DNA of 64,000 nt, taken from positions 62,001-126,000 of the forward strand of contig NZ_JACNEP010000008.1 of the NCBI RefSeq assembly GCF_014270035.1. The letters run 5' to 3'. A program made the translations under genes and the position numbers. Source of the stretch: Neptunicella marina. GTDB taxonomy: Bacteria; Pseudomonadota; Gammaproteobacteria; Enterobacterales; Alteromonadaceae. Within the stretch, counting starts at the first letter, position 1. Each line of letters begins with the position of its first letter. Below, piece by piece: positions 47,549 through 61,219 of this stretch. The notes beneath the pieces are model-generated. The model was not told the DNA's origin. It was given only the letters and a program-made list of their open reading frames with translations, and made no database searches.

Positions 47549-48948
47549 CAAATTCGGTTGCGCCCTTCATTTTTTGCCTGATAAAGGGCGCGGTCGGCAA
47601 TTTCAATTAACTCTTCTAAACTTCCCGGTTTTTCTGTTGAGGTCACACCATAACTGGCTTTAATTTCAAAACTGGACTGGCTTAAATAGATTTTTTCCTG
47701 TTGAAGACAATGCTGAATGTGATTGGCCATTCTGACTGTTTCATTCAGATCAGCATCATCAAGTAAGACAATAAATTCATCCCCCCCCCAGCGGCCTGCA
47801 AGTCCTGAATCATGTGTGGTATTTTGCAGACACTGGGCAACCATCTGCAGGGCTAAATCACCAGCATTGTGGCCATATTGGTCATTGATTTGTTTAAAGT
47901 AGTCAATATCCACGATGATGATGCCTACGCGCTTATTGCGTTTACGCATCTGATTAAAACTTTCTTGCAAATAGTGGCGGTTCGCGAGGTTAGTTAAAGG
48001 ATCGAAATTGGCTTTTTGGTCAATGGTCTGAATATAGTCACGTACAATGTAACGAACTAACCGATAACTCAGATAAATAATGACCAGCAACGCAATTAGA
48101 TAATAAATCAGCGTGCGATTGAGTTCCGACTGACGTTTGGTCATGGGACTAATGATGTATAGCTGCCAGTCGAGCAATTCGATAGTGATTTGTGATATCA
48201 GAATATCCCCGTCTGGCATATTGAGCAGCTTTGTACGTTCGGAATACGTCTGCTGCTGACGTTGATACTCTGTATACCAGGGAAGTTGTTCAATTTTATG
48301 CAGGTTGAGTGCATCCGGGGCCCAGTGTGGATCTGATGCTAATAAAATTTGTTGTTTATTGTTGGCAAAAACAAACTGAATACCATAAGCCTGATTAAAG
48401 CGTTTAAATGCCCGTAAGAACTCGCGAAGGCTCTTGGATACGCCGGCAAAACCAATAAAATTACCCTGCTCATCGTATTGTTTTACGTCAATATACAGAT
48501 GAACATCTTCACGTTTGCCAAGTACGGCTAAAAAGTCGGACGGTTCCTGTTGCATCTCAAAATACCAGCCCACTTTTCCTTCAATTAAATCGAAAATAGC
48601 GCCATCAGAGTTGTATTGTTTACGGGTATTTTCATTAGCTATGTAAAAACCGAGATCAAAGCGCGATTGCAGCTGTGCCAGTCGGTTAACAATCTGTGTG
48701 TCGGAGAATTGCTGTGTATCGAAGTAAGGTTGGTACACACTGGCGGTTGCCAGTGCTTTGGCTATATGTACAGGTCGCAGTACTTCCTGATCCACCAGAG
48801 TTAATATGGGAGAAAAGGCTTGTTGTTGTTTGTAACTCTGGTTGGCGACTATATCCTTCAGCAGCCAGAACGCGGCAACGACTACCGCTGCGATAATTAC
48901 CACATAAATAATACTAATGCGTTTTAAGGAAAAGAATCTGGTTTGCAA
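47533..48948 (-). CDS. Cache-sensor diguanylate cyclase (GGDEF)
   Basis: A 471-aa membrane protein: helix near 12–30, a periplasmic Cache-like sensor domain (about 40–270, with FYIANENTRKQYNSDG and VGWYFEM), a second helix (LIYYLIALLVIIYLSY) and a GGDEF domain with FDPLTNLANRHYL. The active loop is GGDEF at 388–392, with no clear RxxD I-site at the usual spacing. The codons for W-G-G-D contain nine consecutive G on the coding strand, a potential slippage site. It overlaps the EamA gene tail to tail by 16 bases. Confidence 0.92.
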   Translation of the reverse strand: MQTRFFSLKRISIIYVVIIAAVVVAAFWLLKDIVANQSYKQQQAFSPILTLVDQEVLRPVHIAKALATASVYQPYFDTQQFSDTQIVNRLAQLQSRFDLGFYIANENTRKQYNSDGAIFDLIEGKVGWYFEMQQEPSDFLAVLGKREDVHLYIDVKQYDEQGNFIGFAGVSKSLREFLRAFKRFNQAYGIQFVFANNKQQILLASDPHWAPDALNLHKIEQLPWYTEYQRQQQTYSERTKLLNMPDGDILISQITIELLDWQLYIISPMTKRQSELNRTLIYYLIALLVIIYLSYRLVRYIVRDYIQTIDQKANFDPLTNLANRHYLQESFNQMRKRNKRVGIIIVDIDYFKQINDQYGHNAGDLALQMVAQCLQNTTHDSGLAGRWGGDEFIVLLDDADLNETVRMANHIQHCLQQEKIYLSQSSFEIKASYGVTSTEKPGSLEELIEIADRALYQAKNEGRNRICYLAV

Positions 48949-49064
48949 GTTTTACTTATCCATAAGCGTAATGCAGCGAATCTTTGAACCAATAAAAACT
49001 GATGCTGGTACAATTTTGCTGGCTGGTTACAATAGTCTGGCGCTTTTATTATAAAGGATAAAAC

Positions 49065-50429
49065 ATGTCTTTTTCAGTTGTTATTTTAGCTGCGGGTAAA
49101 GGAACCCGCATGAAGTCATCTTTGCCGAAGGTACTTCATCCAATCGCAGCTAAACCCATGTTGCAACACATCATTGATACCGTGCAACAACTCGATTCCG
49201 ATAATATTCATTTAGTTTATGGTCATGGTGGTGATCAGTTAAAGCAAAGTATTTGTGGCAATAAACTGAACTGGTGCTTACAACAAGAGCAATTGGGAAC
49301 GGGACATGCCGTGCAGCAAGCTGCAGATGCCATTTCTGATAGTGAAGATGTATTGATTCTGGTTGGAGATGCGCCCCTTATTCAGGCGGGAACTTTAAAA
49401 CGTCTGATAGAAACTAAAAAGAACTCTGATCTGGCACTACTAACCGTGCATTTAAATGATCCTAGCGGTATGGGACGCATAATTCGTAACGGTGAACAGG
49501 TGGTTGCGATTGTTGAACATAAAGATGCCAGTGAACAGCAACGTCAGATAAATGAAATTAATACTGGCATGATGATGATGCGTGGCAGTGATTTAAAACG
49601 TTGGTTGGGATTACTTAAAAGTGACAACGCTCAGGGTGAATATTATCTCACCGACGTCATTGCTATGGCTGCCAGCGAAGGCAAAGTGATTAAAGCGGCC
49701 CATCCGGATACTGCTGTTGAGGTAGAGGGGGTAAACAATCGAAAGCAACTTGCGGTACTTGAGCGGGCTTATCAGATGCGTAAAGCCGATGAGCTTATGG
49801 CACAGGGTGTTAGTTTTGCTGATCCTGCCCGTTTTGATTTGCGTGGCAAGTTTAGCGCAGGTCAGGATGTTTTTATTGATGTTAATGTCATCATCGAAGG
49901 CGAGGTAAGTCTGGGTAACAACGTGGTTATTGGGGCTAACTGTATCTTAAAAGACTGTGTTATTGCAGATGATACAGTCGTTGAAGCCAACAGTATTATT
50001 GAACAGGCAGAAATTGGTGAAGCTTGTTTGATCGGACCTTTTGCCCGTTTACGTCCTGGCGCTGTAATGAGAGCCAGAGCCAAAGTGGGTAATTTTGTTG
50101 AGATGAAAAAAGCCATTTTAGGTGAAGGCTCCAAGGCAAATCATTTAACTTATTTAGGTGATGCCGAGGTGGGTGAAAATGTAAATATTGGCGCTGGTAC
50201 TATTACCTGTAATTATGATGGTGCGAATAAGTTTAAGACCCTGATTGATGATGGCGCTTTTATAGGTTCAAACTCTGCTTTAGTTGCGCCTGTCAGAGTG
50301 GGCAAACGCGCTACAGTGGGAGCAGGTTCCATTGTGACTAAAGATATTGAAGATGAACAACTGGCCATCGCTCGAGCCAAGCAACGCAATATTGATGGCT
50401 GGCAACGTCCGGTTAAAATTAAAAAATAA
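49065..50429 (+). CDS. glmU: Bifunctional GlmU (GlcN-1-P acetyltransferase / GlcNAc-1-P uridyltransferase)
   Basis: Makes UDP-GlcNAc for peptidoglycan and LPS. The N-terminal uridyltransferase has [20 protein letters not shown] and the C-terminal half is a left-handed beta-helix of hexapeptide repeats ([31 protein letters not shown]). 454 aa. AAAGGA precedes the ATG. It is a single-gene unit closed by a strong terminator. Confidence 0.98.
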   Translation: MSFSVVILAAGKGTRMKSSLPKVLHPIAAKPMLQHIIDTVQQLDSDNIHLVYGHGGDQLKQSICGNKLNWCLQQEQLGTGHAVQQAADAISDSEDVLILVGDAPLIQAGTLKRLIETKKNSDLALLTVHLNDPSGMGRIIRNGEQVVAIVEHKDASEQQRQINEINTGMMMMRGSDLKRWLGLLKSDNAQGEYYLTDVIAMAASEGKVIKAAHPDTAVEVEGVNNRKQLAVLERAYQMRKADELMAQGVSFADPARFDLRGKFSAGQDVFIDVNVIIEGEVSLGNNVVIGANCILKDCVIADDTVVEANSIIEQAEIGEACLIGPFARLRPGAVMRARAKVGNFVEMKKAILGEGSKANHLTYLGDAEVGENVNIGAGTITCNYDGANKFKTLIDDGAFIGSNSALVAPVRVGKRATVGAGSIVTKDIEDEQLAIARAKQRNIDGWQRPVKIKK

Positions 50430-50444
50430 TGTTTAAAACAAATC

Positions 50445-50470
50445 AAAGCCGGTGACTCCACCGGCTTTTT
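50445..50470. terminator. Terminator between glmU and nudC
   Basis: Nine-base arms AAAGCCGGT/ACCGGCTTT with a six-base loop and a T-run on each strand; it serves both convergent genes. Confidence 0.9.
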
Positions 50471-50471
50471 A

Positions 50472-51275
50472 TTATTTTCCTTCAATAGTCGCTTTAATCA
50501 GCTGTCCTGCTATTGAGAAAGGCGGTGGAGTATAGGGTAAGTTATCAAAGTCAAAAAAATCGGCTTTGATTATTTCATGGCCATCAACTTTAATGTCTCC
50601 AGCCTTGAAATCTGCCAGATAACCAACCATTAATGAGTGCGGAAACGGCCATGGCTGGCTTGAAAAATAACGTAAATTCCCAATTTCCACTCCCACTTCT
50701 TCCATCACCTCGCGATGCACAGCCTGTTCGAGACTTTCACCACTTTCAACAAAACCTGCCAGAGTTGAGTACATATCATGTTGGTGATGACGACCTTGTG
50801 CCAGCAGAATTTGATTCCCCTTTTTAATTGCGACAATAATGCAGGGCGATATTCTTGGATAACATCGGTGCTCACAGGATGGACATTGGGTGGCGAGCTC
50901 CCAATCAATACGATGCATTCTTGAACCGCATTTTCCACAATAACGATGGGTTCTGAGAAAAACCGCCACCTGCCATGCCCGGGCGGCAATCTGAAATAAT
51001 TCCTGATCATTACGCATAAGAAAGTGGCGCAAAGATAACCATTCGGTACCTTCAATTTCCGGTTGTTCACCTTCCATATCAATTAAATAACAAGGATGCC
51101 CCTGATATTCGCCAATTTGGGTTACCTGTTCCAGGTGATGACTGGCATAATCAAGTAATGAAGCGGGTAAATTTGGTACGCCGGGGGCGGTTTCTATTTG
51201 CAATAATTGATTGTGAGAAAAAATAAACCACCAGGCAGGCTGTTGGGTTTGAATATTTACATTTTGAATAATCAT
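50472..51275 (-). CDS. nudC: NudC NADH pyrophosphatase / RNA deNADding enzyme
   Basis: Hydrolyses NAD(H) and removes NAD caps from RNA. A zinc ribbon is formed by CGKCGSR and CPSCEHRC, the Nudix box is GFVESGESLEQAVHREVMEEVG, and SQPWPFPHSLM is the NADH-pyrophosphatase signature. 267 aa; E. coli NudC is 257. It diverges from rsd. Confidence 0.95.
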   Translation of the reverse strand: MIIQNVNIQTQQPAWWFIFSHNQLLQIETAPGVPNLPASLLDYASHHLEQVTQIGEYQGHPCYLIDMEGEQPEIEGTEWLSLRHFLMRNDQELFQIAARAWQVAVFLRTHRYCGKCGSRMHRIDWELATQCPSCEHRCYPRISPCIIVAIKKGNQILLAQGRHHQHDMYSTLAGFVESGESLEQAVHREVMEEVGVEIGNLRYFSSQPWPFPHSLMVGYLADFKAGDIKVDGHEIIKADFFDFDNLPYTPPPFSIAGQLIKATIEGK

Positions 51276-51419
51276 TCTTACTGCTATCTTTATATAAGGT
51301 AAAGGAATTCACGAATATTAAAATCTGTCAGAACAGATAGTAACCCGCAATGTTGTAAACTGATATTCACTTTCCAATGTAATTTAAAATTAGCCGCTAA
51401 CATAGTTTAGGAGATGTAG

Positions 51420-51863
51420 ATGTTAACAGGTGTGGAACAAGCAAAACAAAAATGGGGTGGCGCGCATAATGCAATAGATAACTGGCTGGCTGAAAGGCAG
51501 TTGTTACTGGTGATGTATTGTGAACTGGCTGGTTTACCTCCTTACGATAAAGCTGCAAACGCCTTACCGGATAAAGAACGCATTTCCGAATTTTGTGGTT
51601 TATTAATGGATTATCTGTCTGCCGGATATTTTGAAGTGTATGAAAAGCTATCGGAAGGTGAAGAGCTGGCTGATCAGCTTTATCCACAGATTGCAGAGTC
51701 AACGGATGCAGCACTGTCATTTAACGATAAATATGCAGAATTAGACAGTGACGCCAATGCACAAAATTTTGATGTTGAGTTATCAAATTTAGGTCAGTTA
51801 CTGGAAGAACGTTTTGAGTTTGAAGATAAGCTCATTAATAACCTGCATAGTGAGCACGTTTAG
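51420..51863 (+). CDS. rsd: Rsd/AlgQ-family anti-sigma factor
   Basis: Binds sigma-70 and shifts RNA polymerase toward alternative sigma factors as growth slows. The 147-aa helical protein has the family opening WGGAHNAIDNWLAERQLLLVMYCELAG and the FCGLLMDYLSAGYFEVYEKL block. AGGAG precedes the ATG. The position next to nudC is conserved with E. coli. Confidence 0.92.
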   Translation: MLTGVEQAKQKWGGAHNAIDNWLAERQLLLVMYCELAGLPPYDKAANALPDKERISEFCGLLMDYLSAGYFEVYEKLSEGEELADQLYPQIAESTDAALSFNDKYAELDSDANAQNFDVELSNLGQLLEERFEFEDKLINNLHSEHV

Positions 51864-51877
51864 CTGTTAACTAAAAT

Positions 51878-51905
51878 AAAAAAGGCGCCGGTTGGCGCCT
51901 TTTTT
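51878..51905. terminator. Bidirectional terminator between rsd and rho
   Basis: A six-base GC-only stem (GGCGCC on both arms) with a four-base loop is bounded by A6 on the left and T6 on the right, allowing termination from both genes. Confidence 0.92.
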
Positions 51906-51925
51906 ACCTGCATTTCTAATGCAAA

Positions 51926-53191
51926 TTAACTTTTTTGGCGACGCATTGCGGTAAAGAATTCGTCGTTAGTTTTAGTCATTTGCAACTTATCGATTAGGAA
52001 TTCCATCGCGTCAATTTCACTCATTTCGTGCACGATTTTACGCAGGATCCACATTTTCTGCAGTTCGTCCTGCGAGGTTAGTAACTCTTCACGGCGAGTC
52101 CCTGAACGGTTGAAATCAATCGCAGGGAATACACGTTTTTCGGCAATCTTGCGATTCAGGTGCAGTTCCATGTTACCTGTACCTTTAAACTCTTCGTAGA
52201 TAACTTCGTCCATTTTCGAACCCGTATCAACCAAAGCTGTGGCGATAATAGTCAGGCTGCCACCTTCTTCTACGTTACGTGCAGCACCAAAGAAACGTTT
52301 GGGTTTGTGCAACGCGTTGGCATCCACACCACCGGTTAATACCTTACCTGATGATGGAATAACGGTGTTGTAAGCACGTGCTAAACGTGTAATGGAATCC
52401 AGTAAGATCACCACATCTTTTTTGTGCTCAACTAAACGTTTGGCCTTGGCAATTACCATTTCGGCAACCTGCACATGGCGACTCGCCGGCTCATCAAAAG
52501 TTGAAGCCACAACTTCGCCATTTACCATACGCTGCATCTCTGTCACTTCTTCCGGGCGTTCATCAATTAATAATACGATTAACTGACACTCGGGATGATT
52601 GGCTGAGATAGAGGTGGCAATATTTTGTAATAAAATGGTTTTACCCGCTTTAGGCGGAGCCACAATCAGACCACGCTGGCCACGACCAATTGGTGCCGCT
52701 AAATCCAGAACTCGCGCGGTGATATCTTCTGTACTGCCGTTACCACGCTCCATGCGCAAACGTTCGTTTGCATGCAATGGTGTGAGGTTTTCAAACAGGA
52801 TTTTATTGCGGGAGTTTTCGGGTTTGTCGAAATTAACCTGGCTGATTTTTAGCAGGGCAAAATAACGTTCACTGTCTTTGGGAGGACGGATTTTACCGGA
52901 AATAGTGTCACCGGTACGCAAGTTAAAACGTCGTATTTGACTGGGTGAAACGTAGATATCATCTGGGCCAGCTAGGTAGGAAGAGTCCGCCGAGCGCAGG
53001 AAACCAAATCCATCTTGCAGGATTTCAAGCACACCATCACCGAAAATATCTTCGCCGCTTTTGGCGTGCGCTTTCAGTATAGAGAATATGATGTCTTGCT
53101 TGCGTGTGCGGGCCATGTTTTCGAGGCCCATGTTAGTTGCTAAATCAACAAGTTCGTTGATGGATTTATTTTTAAGTTCCGTTAGATTCAT
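51926..53191 (-). CDS. rho: Transcription termination factor Rho
   Basis: Hexameric RNA helicase that ends transcripts. The N-terminal helical and cold-shock-like RNA-binding domains hold [23 protein letters not shown]-type residues. The ATPase has Walker A PPKAGKT, Walker [15 protein letters not shown] and the Q/R loops around RLARAYNTV. 421 aa, nearly the E. coli length (419). It lies downstream of trxA with a 297-base leader. Confidence 0.98.
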   Translation of the reverse strand: MNLTELKNKSINELVDLATNMGLENMARTRKQDIIFSILKAHAKSGEDIFGDGVLEILQDGFGFLRSADSSYLAGPDDIYVSPSQIRRFNLRTGDTISGKIRPPKDSERYFALLKISQVNFDKPENSRNKILFENLTPLHANERLRMERGNGSTEDITARVLDLAAPIGRGQRGLIVAPPKAGKTILLQNIATSISANHPECQLIVLLIDERPEEVTEMQRMVNGEVVASTFDEPASRHVQVAEMVIAKAKRLVEHKKDVVILLDSITRLARAYNTVIPSSGKVLTGGVDANALHKPKRFFGAARNVEEGGSLTIIATALVDTGSKMDEVIYEEFKGTGNMELHLNRKIAEKRVFPAIDFNRSGTRREELLTSQDELQKMWILRKIVHEMSEIDAMEFLIDKLQMTKTNDEFFTAMRRQKS

Positions 53192-53488
53192 AGGTGGGTC
53201 TTTCTACTTGAGTCGGCTCTCAACTGCCTGGTTGCTTGAAAAATGATTCTGTTTCTATAGTTAATTATCGCTGGGATGAAGCGAATATTTGGTAAGTGTC
53301 CTGACGTGGACTGCTTAAACTTAGCACCAATTAAACAGGAGGTCTAGATAACAAGCTGCAAATTTCACCCAAATACATCAAAACGTTAAATTTTTACGGG
53401 TTTTAGCAGTGGCTGAGTCGTTAGTTTGTATTGTTTTAGGAAAGTACTTACCAGCCAACGTTAATGCTGGCCGGTAAAATACAGATGC
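53192..53488 (-). promoter_or_regulatory. trxA–rho spacer and rho leader
   Basis: No gene is recognised in these 297 bases. A short hairpin CCAGC…GCTGG (53451–53470) lies 18 bases past the trxA stop and could end that transcript. The remainder is probably the long 5' untranslated leader of rho, which in E. coli mediates autoregulation; I could not place a promoter with confidence. Confidence 0.4.
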
Positions 53489-53815
53489 TTAGATGTTTTC
53501 GTTCAAAAACTCAACTAACTGAGTCTTTGATAACGCACCTACTTTAGTGGCAGCAACATTACCGTCTTTAAATAACAGTAAAGTAGGAATGCCACGGATA
53601 CCATATTTAGGCGGTGTATCACTATTTTGGTCGACATTCAGTTTGCCAACTGTTACTTTGCCATCAAATTCTTCTGCAACTTCATTCAGGATTGGCGCAA
53701 TCATTTTACAAGGGCCGCACCATTCTGCCCAGAAGTCTACTAATACGGGGCCTGCCGCATTGATAACATCGGCATCAAAGCTATCATCGGACAGCTGGAT
53801 AATCTTGTCGCTCAT
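53489..53815 (-). CDS. trxA: Thioredoxin 1
   Basis: Cytoplasmic disulfide reductase with the active site WCGPC in [16 protein letters not shown] and the cis-proline loop [11 protein letters not shown]. 108 aa, as in E. coli (109). GGAGAAAAGA precedes the ATG. It lies upstream of rho in the same direction and divergent from rhlB, the conserved arrangement. Confidence 0.98.
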   Translation of the reverse strand: MSDKIIQLSDDSFDADVINAAGPVLVDFWAEWCGPCKMIAPILNEVAEEFDGKVTVGKLNVDQNSDTPPKYGIRGIPTLLLFKDGNVAATKVGALSKTQLVEFLNENI

Positions 53816-53920
53816 TCTTTTCTCCGGTATACAAAGGCTCGTGATACTATCTCACGCATTTACAAGTGGCTATTTATATAGAAACTGTTTTTTAATGCAA
53901 GCACTGATAAGCTATAAGCT

Positions 53921-55186
53921 ATGCAAACGACACATTTAACAGAAACACATTTTTCCAACCTGCCAATTCATCCTGACGTACTCAGTGGATTGCGCGAGGC
54001 CAACTTCGAACATTGTACGCCAATTCAGGCATTAAGTATTCCCCATTTACTTGGTGGTCAGGATATTGCCGGGCAAGCGCAAACGGGAACCGGTAAAACC
54101 ATTGCCTTTTTGGTTTCAACCTTTCATCACCTGCTAACTCATCATGAAACCCGCACCGGTCAGCCCAGAGCGATTATCATGGCGCCAACCCGTGAGCTGG
54201 CCGTACAAATCCATAAAGACGCGCTGTTATTAAGCCAGCATACCGGTTTAAGTCTGGGGTTGATTTACGGTGGCGAAGGTTATCAAAGCCAAAAAGAACA
54301 ACTGGAAGCCGGTGTCGATATCGTCATCGGTACCACAGGTCGAATTCTGGACTACTACAAACAAGGTATTTTTTCGCTGGAACATATTCAGGTGATGGTG
54401 CTGGATGAAGCGGATCGTATGCTTGATTTGGGCTTCATTAAAGATATTCGTTTTCTATTGCGCCGCATGCCCAGTCCGGAAAAACGCCTGAACATGTTGT
54501 TTTCAGCCACCTTGTCCTTCCGTGTACAGGAACTGGCTTATGAACATATGAATAACCCGGTTCATGTACAGGTTGATGCTGAAAATATGACAGCCAGCCG
54601 CATTCAGGAAGAGCTCTTTTATCCGTCGAACGAAGATAAAATGTTGCTGTTACTGACATTACTGGAAGAAGAGTGGCCGGATAAAGCCATTGTTTTTACC
54701 AACACCAAGCAGGATTGTGAAAAAGTGACAGCCTGGATGCAGGCAGATAAACACCGGGTGGGTTTATTAAGTGGTGATGTCCCGCAGAAAAAACGCCTGC
54801 AGATTTTGGATAAATTTACTAAAGGACAACTGGATTTTCTGGTGGCGACTGACGTTGCCGCGCGTGGTTTACACATTGATAAAGTAACCCATGTTTTTAA
54901 CTATGACTTACCTGATGATCCGGAAGATTATGTGCACCGCATTGGCCGTACGGGGCGTGCTGGCGCCACAGGTCATGCGATTAGCTTTGCCTGTGAAAAG
55001 TATGCGCTGAATTTACCTGCTATTGAGGAATATATCCGGCACCCTATTCCGGTGACTGATTATTTGTCTGATGCTTTATTAGATGATGTTAAAGCACCGC
55101 GTTATAACCGTAAGAAACGCATGCAAAGTGGTAAAACCTATAATAAACGTGGATCATCCAACGGGCGTAAACATAACAATAAATAA
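53921..55186 (+). CDS. rhlB: RNA helicase RhlB
   Basis: DEAD-box helicase that, in E. coli, unwinds RNA for polynucleotide phosphorylase in the degradosome. Q motif [10 protein letters not shown], Walker [13 protein letters not shown] in [26 protein letters not shown] in [19 protein letters not shown]. 421 aa, the E. coli length. Its stop shares one base with the gppA start (TAATG), so the two are coupled. Confidence 0.96.
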   Translation: MQTTHLTETHFSNLPIHPDVLSGLREANFEHCTPIQALSIPHLLGGQDIAGQAQTGTGKTIAFLVSTFHHLLTHHETRTGQPRAIIMAPTRELAVQIHKDALLLSQHTGLSLGLIYGGEGYQSQKEQLEAGVDIVIGTTGRILDYYKQGIFSLEHIQVMVLDEADRMLDLGFIKDIRFLLRRMPSPEKRLNMLFSATLSFRVQELAYEHMNNPVHVQVDAENMTASRIQEELFYPSNEDKMLLLLTLLEEEWPDKAIVFTNTKQDCEKVTAWMQADKHRVGLLSGDVPQKKRLQILDKFTKGQLDFLVATDVAARGLHIDKVTHVFNYDLPDDPEDYVHRIGRTGRAGATGHAISFACEKYALNLPAIEEYIRHPIPVTDYLSDALLDDVKAPRYNRKKRMQSGKTYNKRGSSNGRKHNNK

Positions 55187-56697
55187 TGAGTAACGGACTG
55201 GCGAATAATGCCTTATCGCAAGAGCATCTGTACGCAGCAATTGATCTTGGTTCAAATAGCTTTCATATGGTTATCGTCAAGGTTGCTGCCGGTTCGGTGC
55301 AGATCATCGGTAAGGTAAAACAAAAAATCCGTTTAGCAGCAGGGCTGGACGAAAACTCTAATCTTGATATGGCCAGTATGCAACGAGGCTGGGATTGTTT
55401 GCATGCTTTTGCTGAACGTATTCAGGATATTCCCAAGGAAAACCTGCGGGTAGTGGCGACTGCAACCTTGCGTCTGGCCAAAAATGCAGACGTATTTTTG
55501 CAAAAAGGTCAGCAAATCCTTAGTCATCCAATCGAAGTTATTTCCGGTGAAGAAGAAGCACATCAGATTTATTTAGGTGTGGCCTATACCTCAGCCAATC
55601 AGGGACAAACTCTGGTCATCGATATTGGCGGCGCCAGCACTGAAATTATTGTTGGTGAAGATTTCGAGCCATTACAGCTCACCAGCCTTAATATGGGCTG
55701 TGTTACCTATCTTGAAAAGTTCTTTAGCGATGGCATGTTATCGGCTGCTAATTTTGAGCAGGCGATTAGCGCCGCTAAAGAACAGGTATCTCAGATTGCA
55801 GAAATGTTTATTCCCTATAACTGGCTGCAATGTATGGGGGCGTCGGGTACGCCACAAGCCATTGTGGAAATACTGGTTACCCAAGGGGTAAATGACAGCA
55901 TTCGACTGGAATACCTGCACAATCTCAGACAGCAATGCATTGATTGTGTAAAACATGCAGATCTTGATATTCAGGGACTGGAAGACAGTCGTAAACAGCC
56001 CTTCCCCAGTGGTTTGGCGATTCTTATCGCTTTATTTGAAGAGTTGAATATTGAAGAAATGCACATTTCCGGTGGCGCATTACGAGAAGGCCTGATTTAC
56101 GGCATGCTGGAAGATATGCGTGAAGACAATATTCGTCAGCAAGCGATCTTTCAACTGGCACAACGTTTTCATATCGATACTGCACAAGCGCTTCGGGTTA
56201 CCGCTACCGCAGCTGGATTTTACAATCAGTTGCCGGCTAAATGCTGGTCAGCCAATTTTGATGCTGAAGGTATTTTACAGGCCGCAGCGATGTTGCATGA
56301 AATCGGCTTGCATATTGAATATAAAAGTCATCATTTACATGCGGCTTATTTACTCAGCTTTATTGACTTGCAGGGCTACTCCAAATTACAGCGTGATTGT
56401 ATTCGTGCCGTGGTAACTAATTTTCGTCAACAAATTGATGTGGGTGCGTTTGCCGGGTTTCACGTACATATTCGGCGTAATATTATTTTGCTGACGCGGA
56501 TTTTACGAATTGCAGTTATCTTGTGTATTCGCCGTAATGACAACGCGCAGCCTTCGATGTTAATTGCGATCAATGATGATCATTTATATCTTCAGTTTCC
56601 ACCTGGCTGGTTAAAAGCCCATCCATTAATTGATGCAGAGCTGGCAAATGAAAGGTGGTTGCAACATAAAGCTGGCTGGGAGTTTAGTTGCGAATAA
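55186..56697 (+). CDS. gppA: Guanosine pentaphosphatase / exopolyphosphatase GppA
   Basis: Ppx/GppA hydrolase of the ASKHA fold that converts pppGpp to ppGpp and may trim polyphosphate. AAIDLGSNSFHMVIV is the N-terminal phosphate-binding loop, with VISGEEEAHQIYLGV and VIDIGGASTEIIVG; the C-terminal third is an HD-like helical domain (AAMLHEIGLHIEYKSHHLHAAYLL). 503 aa. Neighbour rhlB supports GppA over Ppx, though sequence alone does not fully separate them. Confidence 0.9.
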   Translation: MSNGLANNALSQEHLYAAIDLGSNSFHMVIVKVAAGSVQIIGKVKQKIRLAAGLDENSNLDMASMQRGWDCLHAFAERIQDIPKENLRVVATATLRLAKNADVFLQKGQQILSHPIEVISGEEEAHQIYLGVAYTSANQGQTLVIDIGGASTEIIVGEDFEPLQLTSLNMGCVTYLEKFFSDGMLSAANFEQAISAAKEQVSQIAEMFIPYNWLQCMGASGTPQAIVEILVTQGVNDSIRLEYLHNLRQQCIDCVKHADLDIQGLEDSRKQPFPSGLAILIALFEELNIEEMHISGGALREGLIYGMLEDMREDNIRQQAIFQLAQRFHIDTAQALRVTATAAGFYNQLPAKCWSANFDAEGILQAAAMLHEIGLHIEYKSHHLHAAYLLSFIDLQGYSKLQRDCIRAVVTNFRQQIDVGAFAGFHVHIRRNIILLTRILRIAVILCIRRNDNAQPSMLIAINDDHLYLQFPPGWLKAHPLIDAELANERWLQHKAGWEFSCE

Positions 56698-56716
56698 ACT
56701 TTTTGATTTGGAAAAT

Positions 56717-56747
56717 AAAAAGCCAGTTTCAGTGACTGGCTTTTTTT
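56717..56747. terminator. Bidirectional terminator between gppA and hemB
   Basis: Eleven-base arms (AAAAAGCCAGT and complement) with a seven-base loop, followed by T7 on the plus strand and by a T-rich run on the minus strand. Confidence 0.9.
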
Positions 56748-56768
56748 ATGAATAAACTTAATAGCTAA

Positions 56769-59656
<2,888 letters not shown>

Positions 59657-59675
59657 GATAGCTACAGACCGATTG

Positions 59676-60470
59676 TTACAGATGTAACTTGAACAGAGTT
59701 ACAGCATTGTTGTAGGAAGATTGTTTAACATCCTCAACAGATACATTGCATAGCTGAGCATAATAACGTGCTACTTCTGCTAAATAGCAGGGTTCATTTA
59801 GTGAGACCTTCGGTTTTAATGTTTTGGGGGCAAGGTAGGGAGCATCGGTTTCTAATAATAAGCGGCTTAGTGGTAAATGTTGTACTGCCTCTTGCAGATC
59901 TGCACCGCGTTTGTCATCACATAACCAACCGGTAATGCCAATATATAAATCTAACTCCAGATAGGCCTGCATTTGTTTTAACGAGCCGGTAAAACAGTGC
60001 GCAACACCACCTACTAATTTATCGCGATAGCGTTTTAACAGTGTTATTTGTTCATCAAATGCATCCCGCTCATGCAAAAATACAGGCAGGCCTGTTTCCA
60101 CTGCTAGTTCAAGTTGTGCTTCAAATACCGCAAGTTGCTTCTCTTTGGGGGAAAAATTACGGTTAAAGTCCAGACCACATTCGCCTATTGCTTTAACTAC
60201 AGGATTTTGTACTAGTTGCTTAAGTTGAGAAACAAAATCTGGCGGTGCATCTTTAGCGTAATGTGGATGAATGCCTGCCGTAGAAAATAGTTGCTGCGGA
60301 TATTGCTCGCATAAAGGGATTGCCGTCACCGATTCTTCGATATCTGTACCCGTGACTAATGCGCCACAAACACCTGTTTCCATCGCGCGTTGCATAACCT
60401 CATCAAACCGTGACAATAAACGCGGGTTTGTCAGGTTTAGACCAATATCAAACAGTGGCGCGTTGCTCAT
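59676..60470 (-). CDS. tatD: TatD-family metal-dependent DNase
   Basis: A 264-aa TIM-barrel nuclease; not needed for Tat export despite its name. DIGLNLTNPR, STAGIHPHYAKD, GECGLDF, LPVFLHERDAF, GVAHCFTGS and LLETDAPYL supply the metal ligands in order. It is three bases downstream of tatC and closes the tat operon. Confidence 0.95.
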   Translation of the reverse strand: MSNAPLFDIGLNLTNPRLLSRFDEVMQRAMETGVCGALVTGTDIEESVTAIPLCEQYPQQLFSTAGIHPHYAKDAPPDFVSQLKQLVQNPVVKAIGECGLDFNRNFSPKEKQLAVFEAQLELAVETGLPVFLHERDAFDEQITLLKRYRDKLVGGVAHCFTGSLKQMQAYLELDLYIGITGWLCDDKRGADLQEAVQHLPLSRLLLETDAPYLAPKTLKPKVSLNEPCYLAEVARYYAQLCNVSVEDVKQSSYNNAVTLFKLHL

Positions 60471-60472
60471 GA

Positions 60473-61219
60473 TTATTCTTCCGCATGTTCCTGGTCTGTG
60501 TCTTCATGTCTACGGCCATATATGCCGCCTATAAACACGCCGACCTCAAACAACAGCCACATAGGGATCGCCAGTAAGGTTTGTGAAATAACATCGGGAG
60601 GTGTAAGCAACATACCCACAACAAAGACCGCCACTATCACATAAGGGCGTTTTTCACGTAGTGAATCCGGAGTGGTAATGCCCGTCCAGCACATCAGAAT
60701 AATCGCGATTGGGATCTCAAACGACACACCAAAGGCAAAAAACAGTTTAAGCACTAGATCCAGATAATTGGTTATGTCAGTGGCAACCGTAACGCCTTCC
60801 GGTGCTACACCGGTGAAAAAGGCAAATGCCAGCGGAAATACCACAAAATAGGCAAAGGCAATACCCAGATAAAATAGTAGTGTGGATGAAAAAAGTAATG
60901 GCGCAATCAGCCTTTTTTCTTTGCGATATAATCCAGGCGCAATAAACCCCCAAATCTGATAGAGCACCACGGGAATAGCAATAAAAAAGGACAATACTAT
61001 GGTGAGCTTTATAGGGGCGAAAAAGGGGGCGGTTACATCGGTCGCGATCATCTGCGTATTGCTTGGCATAGCCTCAAGCAATGGAGTTGCCAGCCAGTGA
61101 TATAAATCATTGGCAAAATAAACCAAACACAAAAAAACCAGCAAAACGCTTATAAGCGCTTTAACCAGCCGGCTTCTTAATTCTATTAAATGCTCAATCA
61201 GGCTTTGTGCTGCTGCCAT
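60473..61219 (-). CDS. tatC: Twin-arginine translocase subunit TatC
   Basis: Membrane receptor for twin-arginine signal peptides. Six helices; the opening [16 protein letters not shown] with the conserved glutamate and [13 protein letters not shown] in the first cytoplasmic loop are diagnostic. 248 aa. Its ATG lies 26 bases inside the end of tatB, an overlap that fixes subunit ratio. Confidence 0.98.
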   Translation of the reverse strand: MAAAQSLIEHLIELRSRLVKALISVLLVFLCLVYFANDLYHWLATPLLEAMPSNTQMIATDVTAPFFAPIKLTIVLSFFIAIPVVLYQIWGFIAPGLYRKEKRLIAPLLFSSTLLFYLGIAFAYFVVFPLAFAFFTGVAPEGVTVATDITNYLDLVLKLFFAFGVSFEIPIAIILMCWTGITTPDSLREKRPYVIVAVFVVGMLLTPPDVISQTLLAIPMWLLFEVGVFIGGIYGRRHEDTDQEHAEE

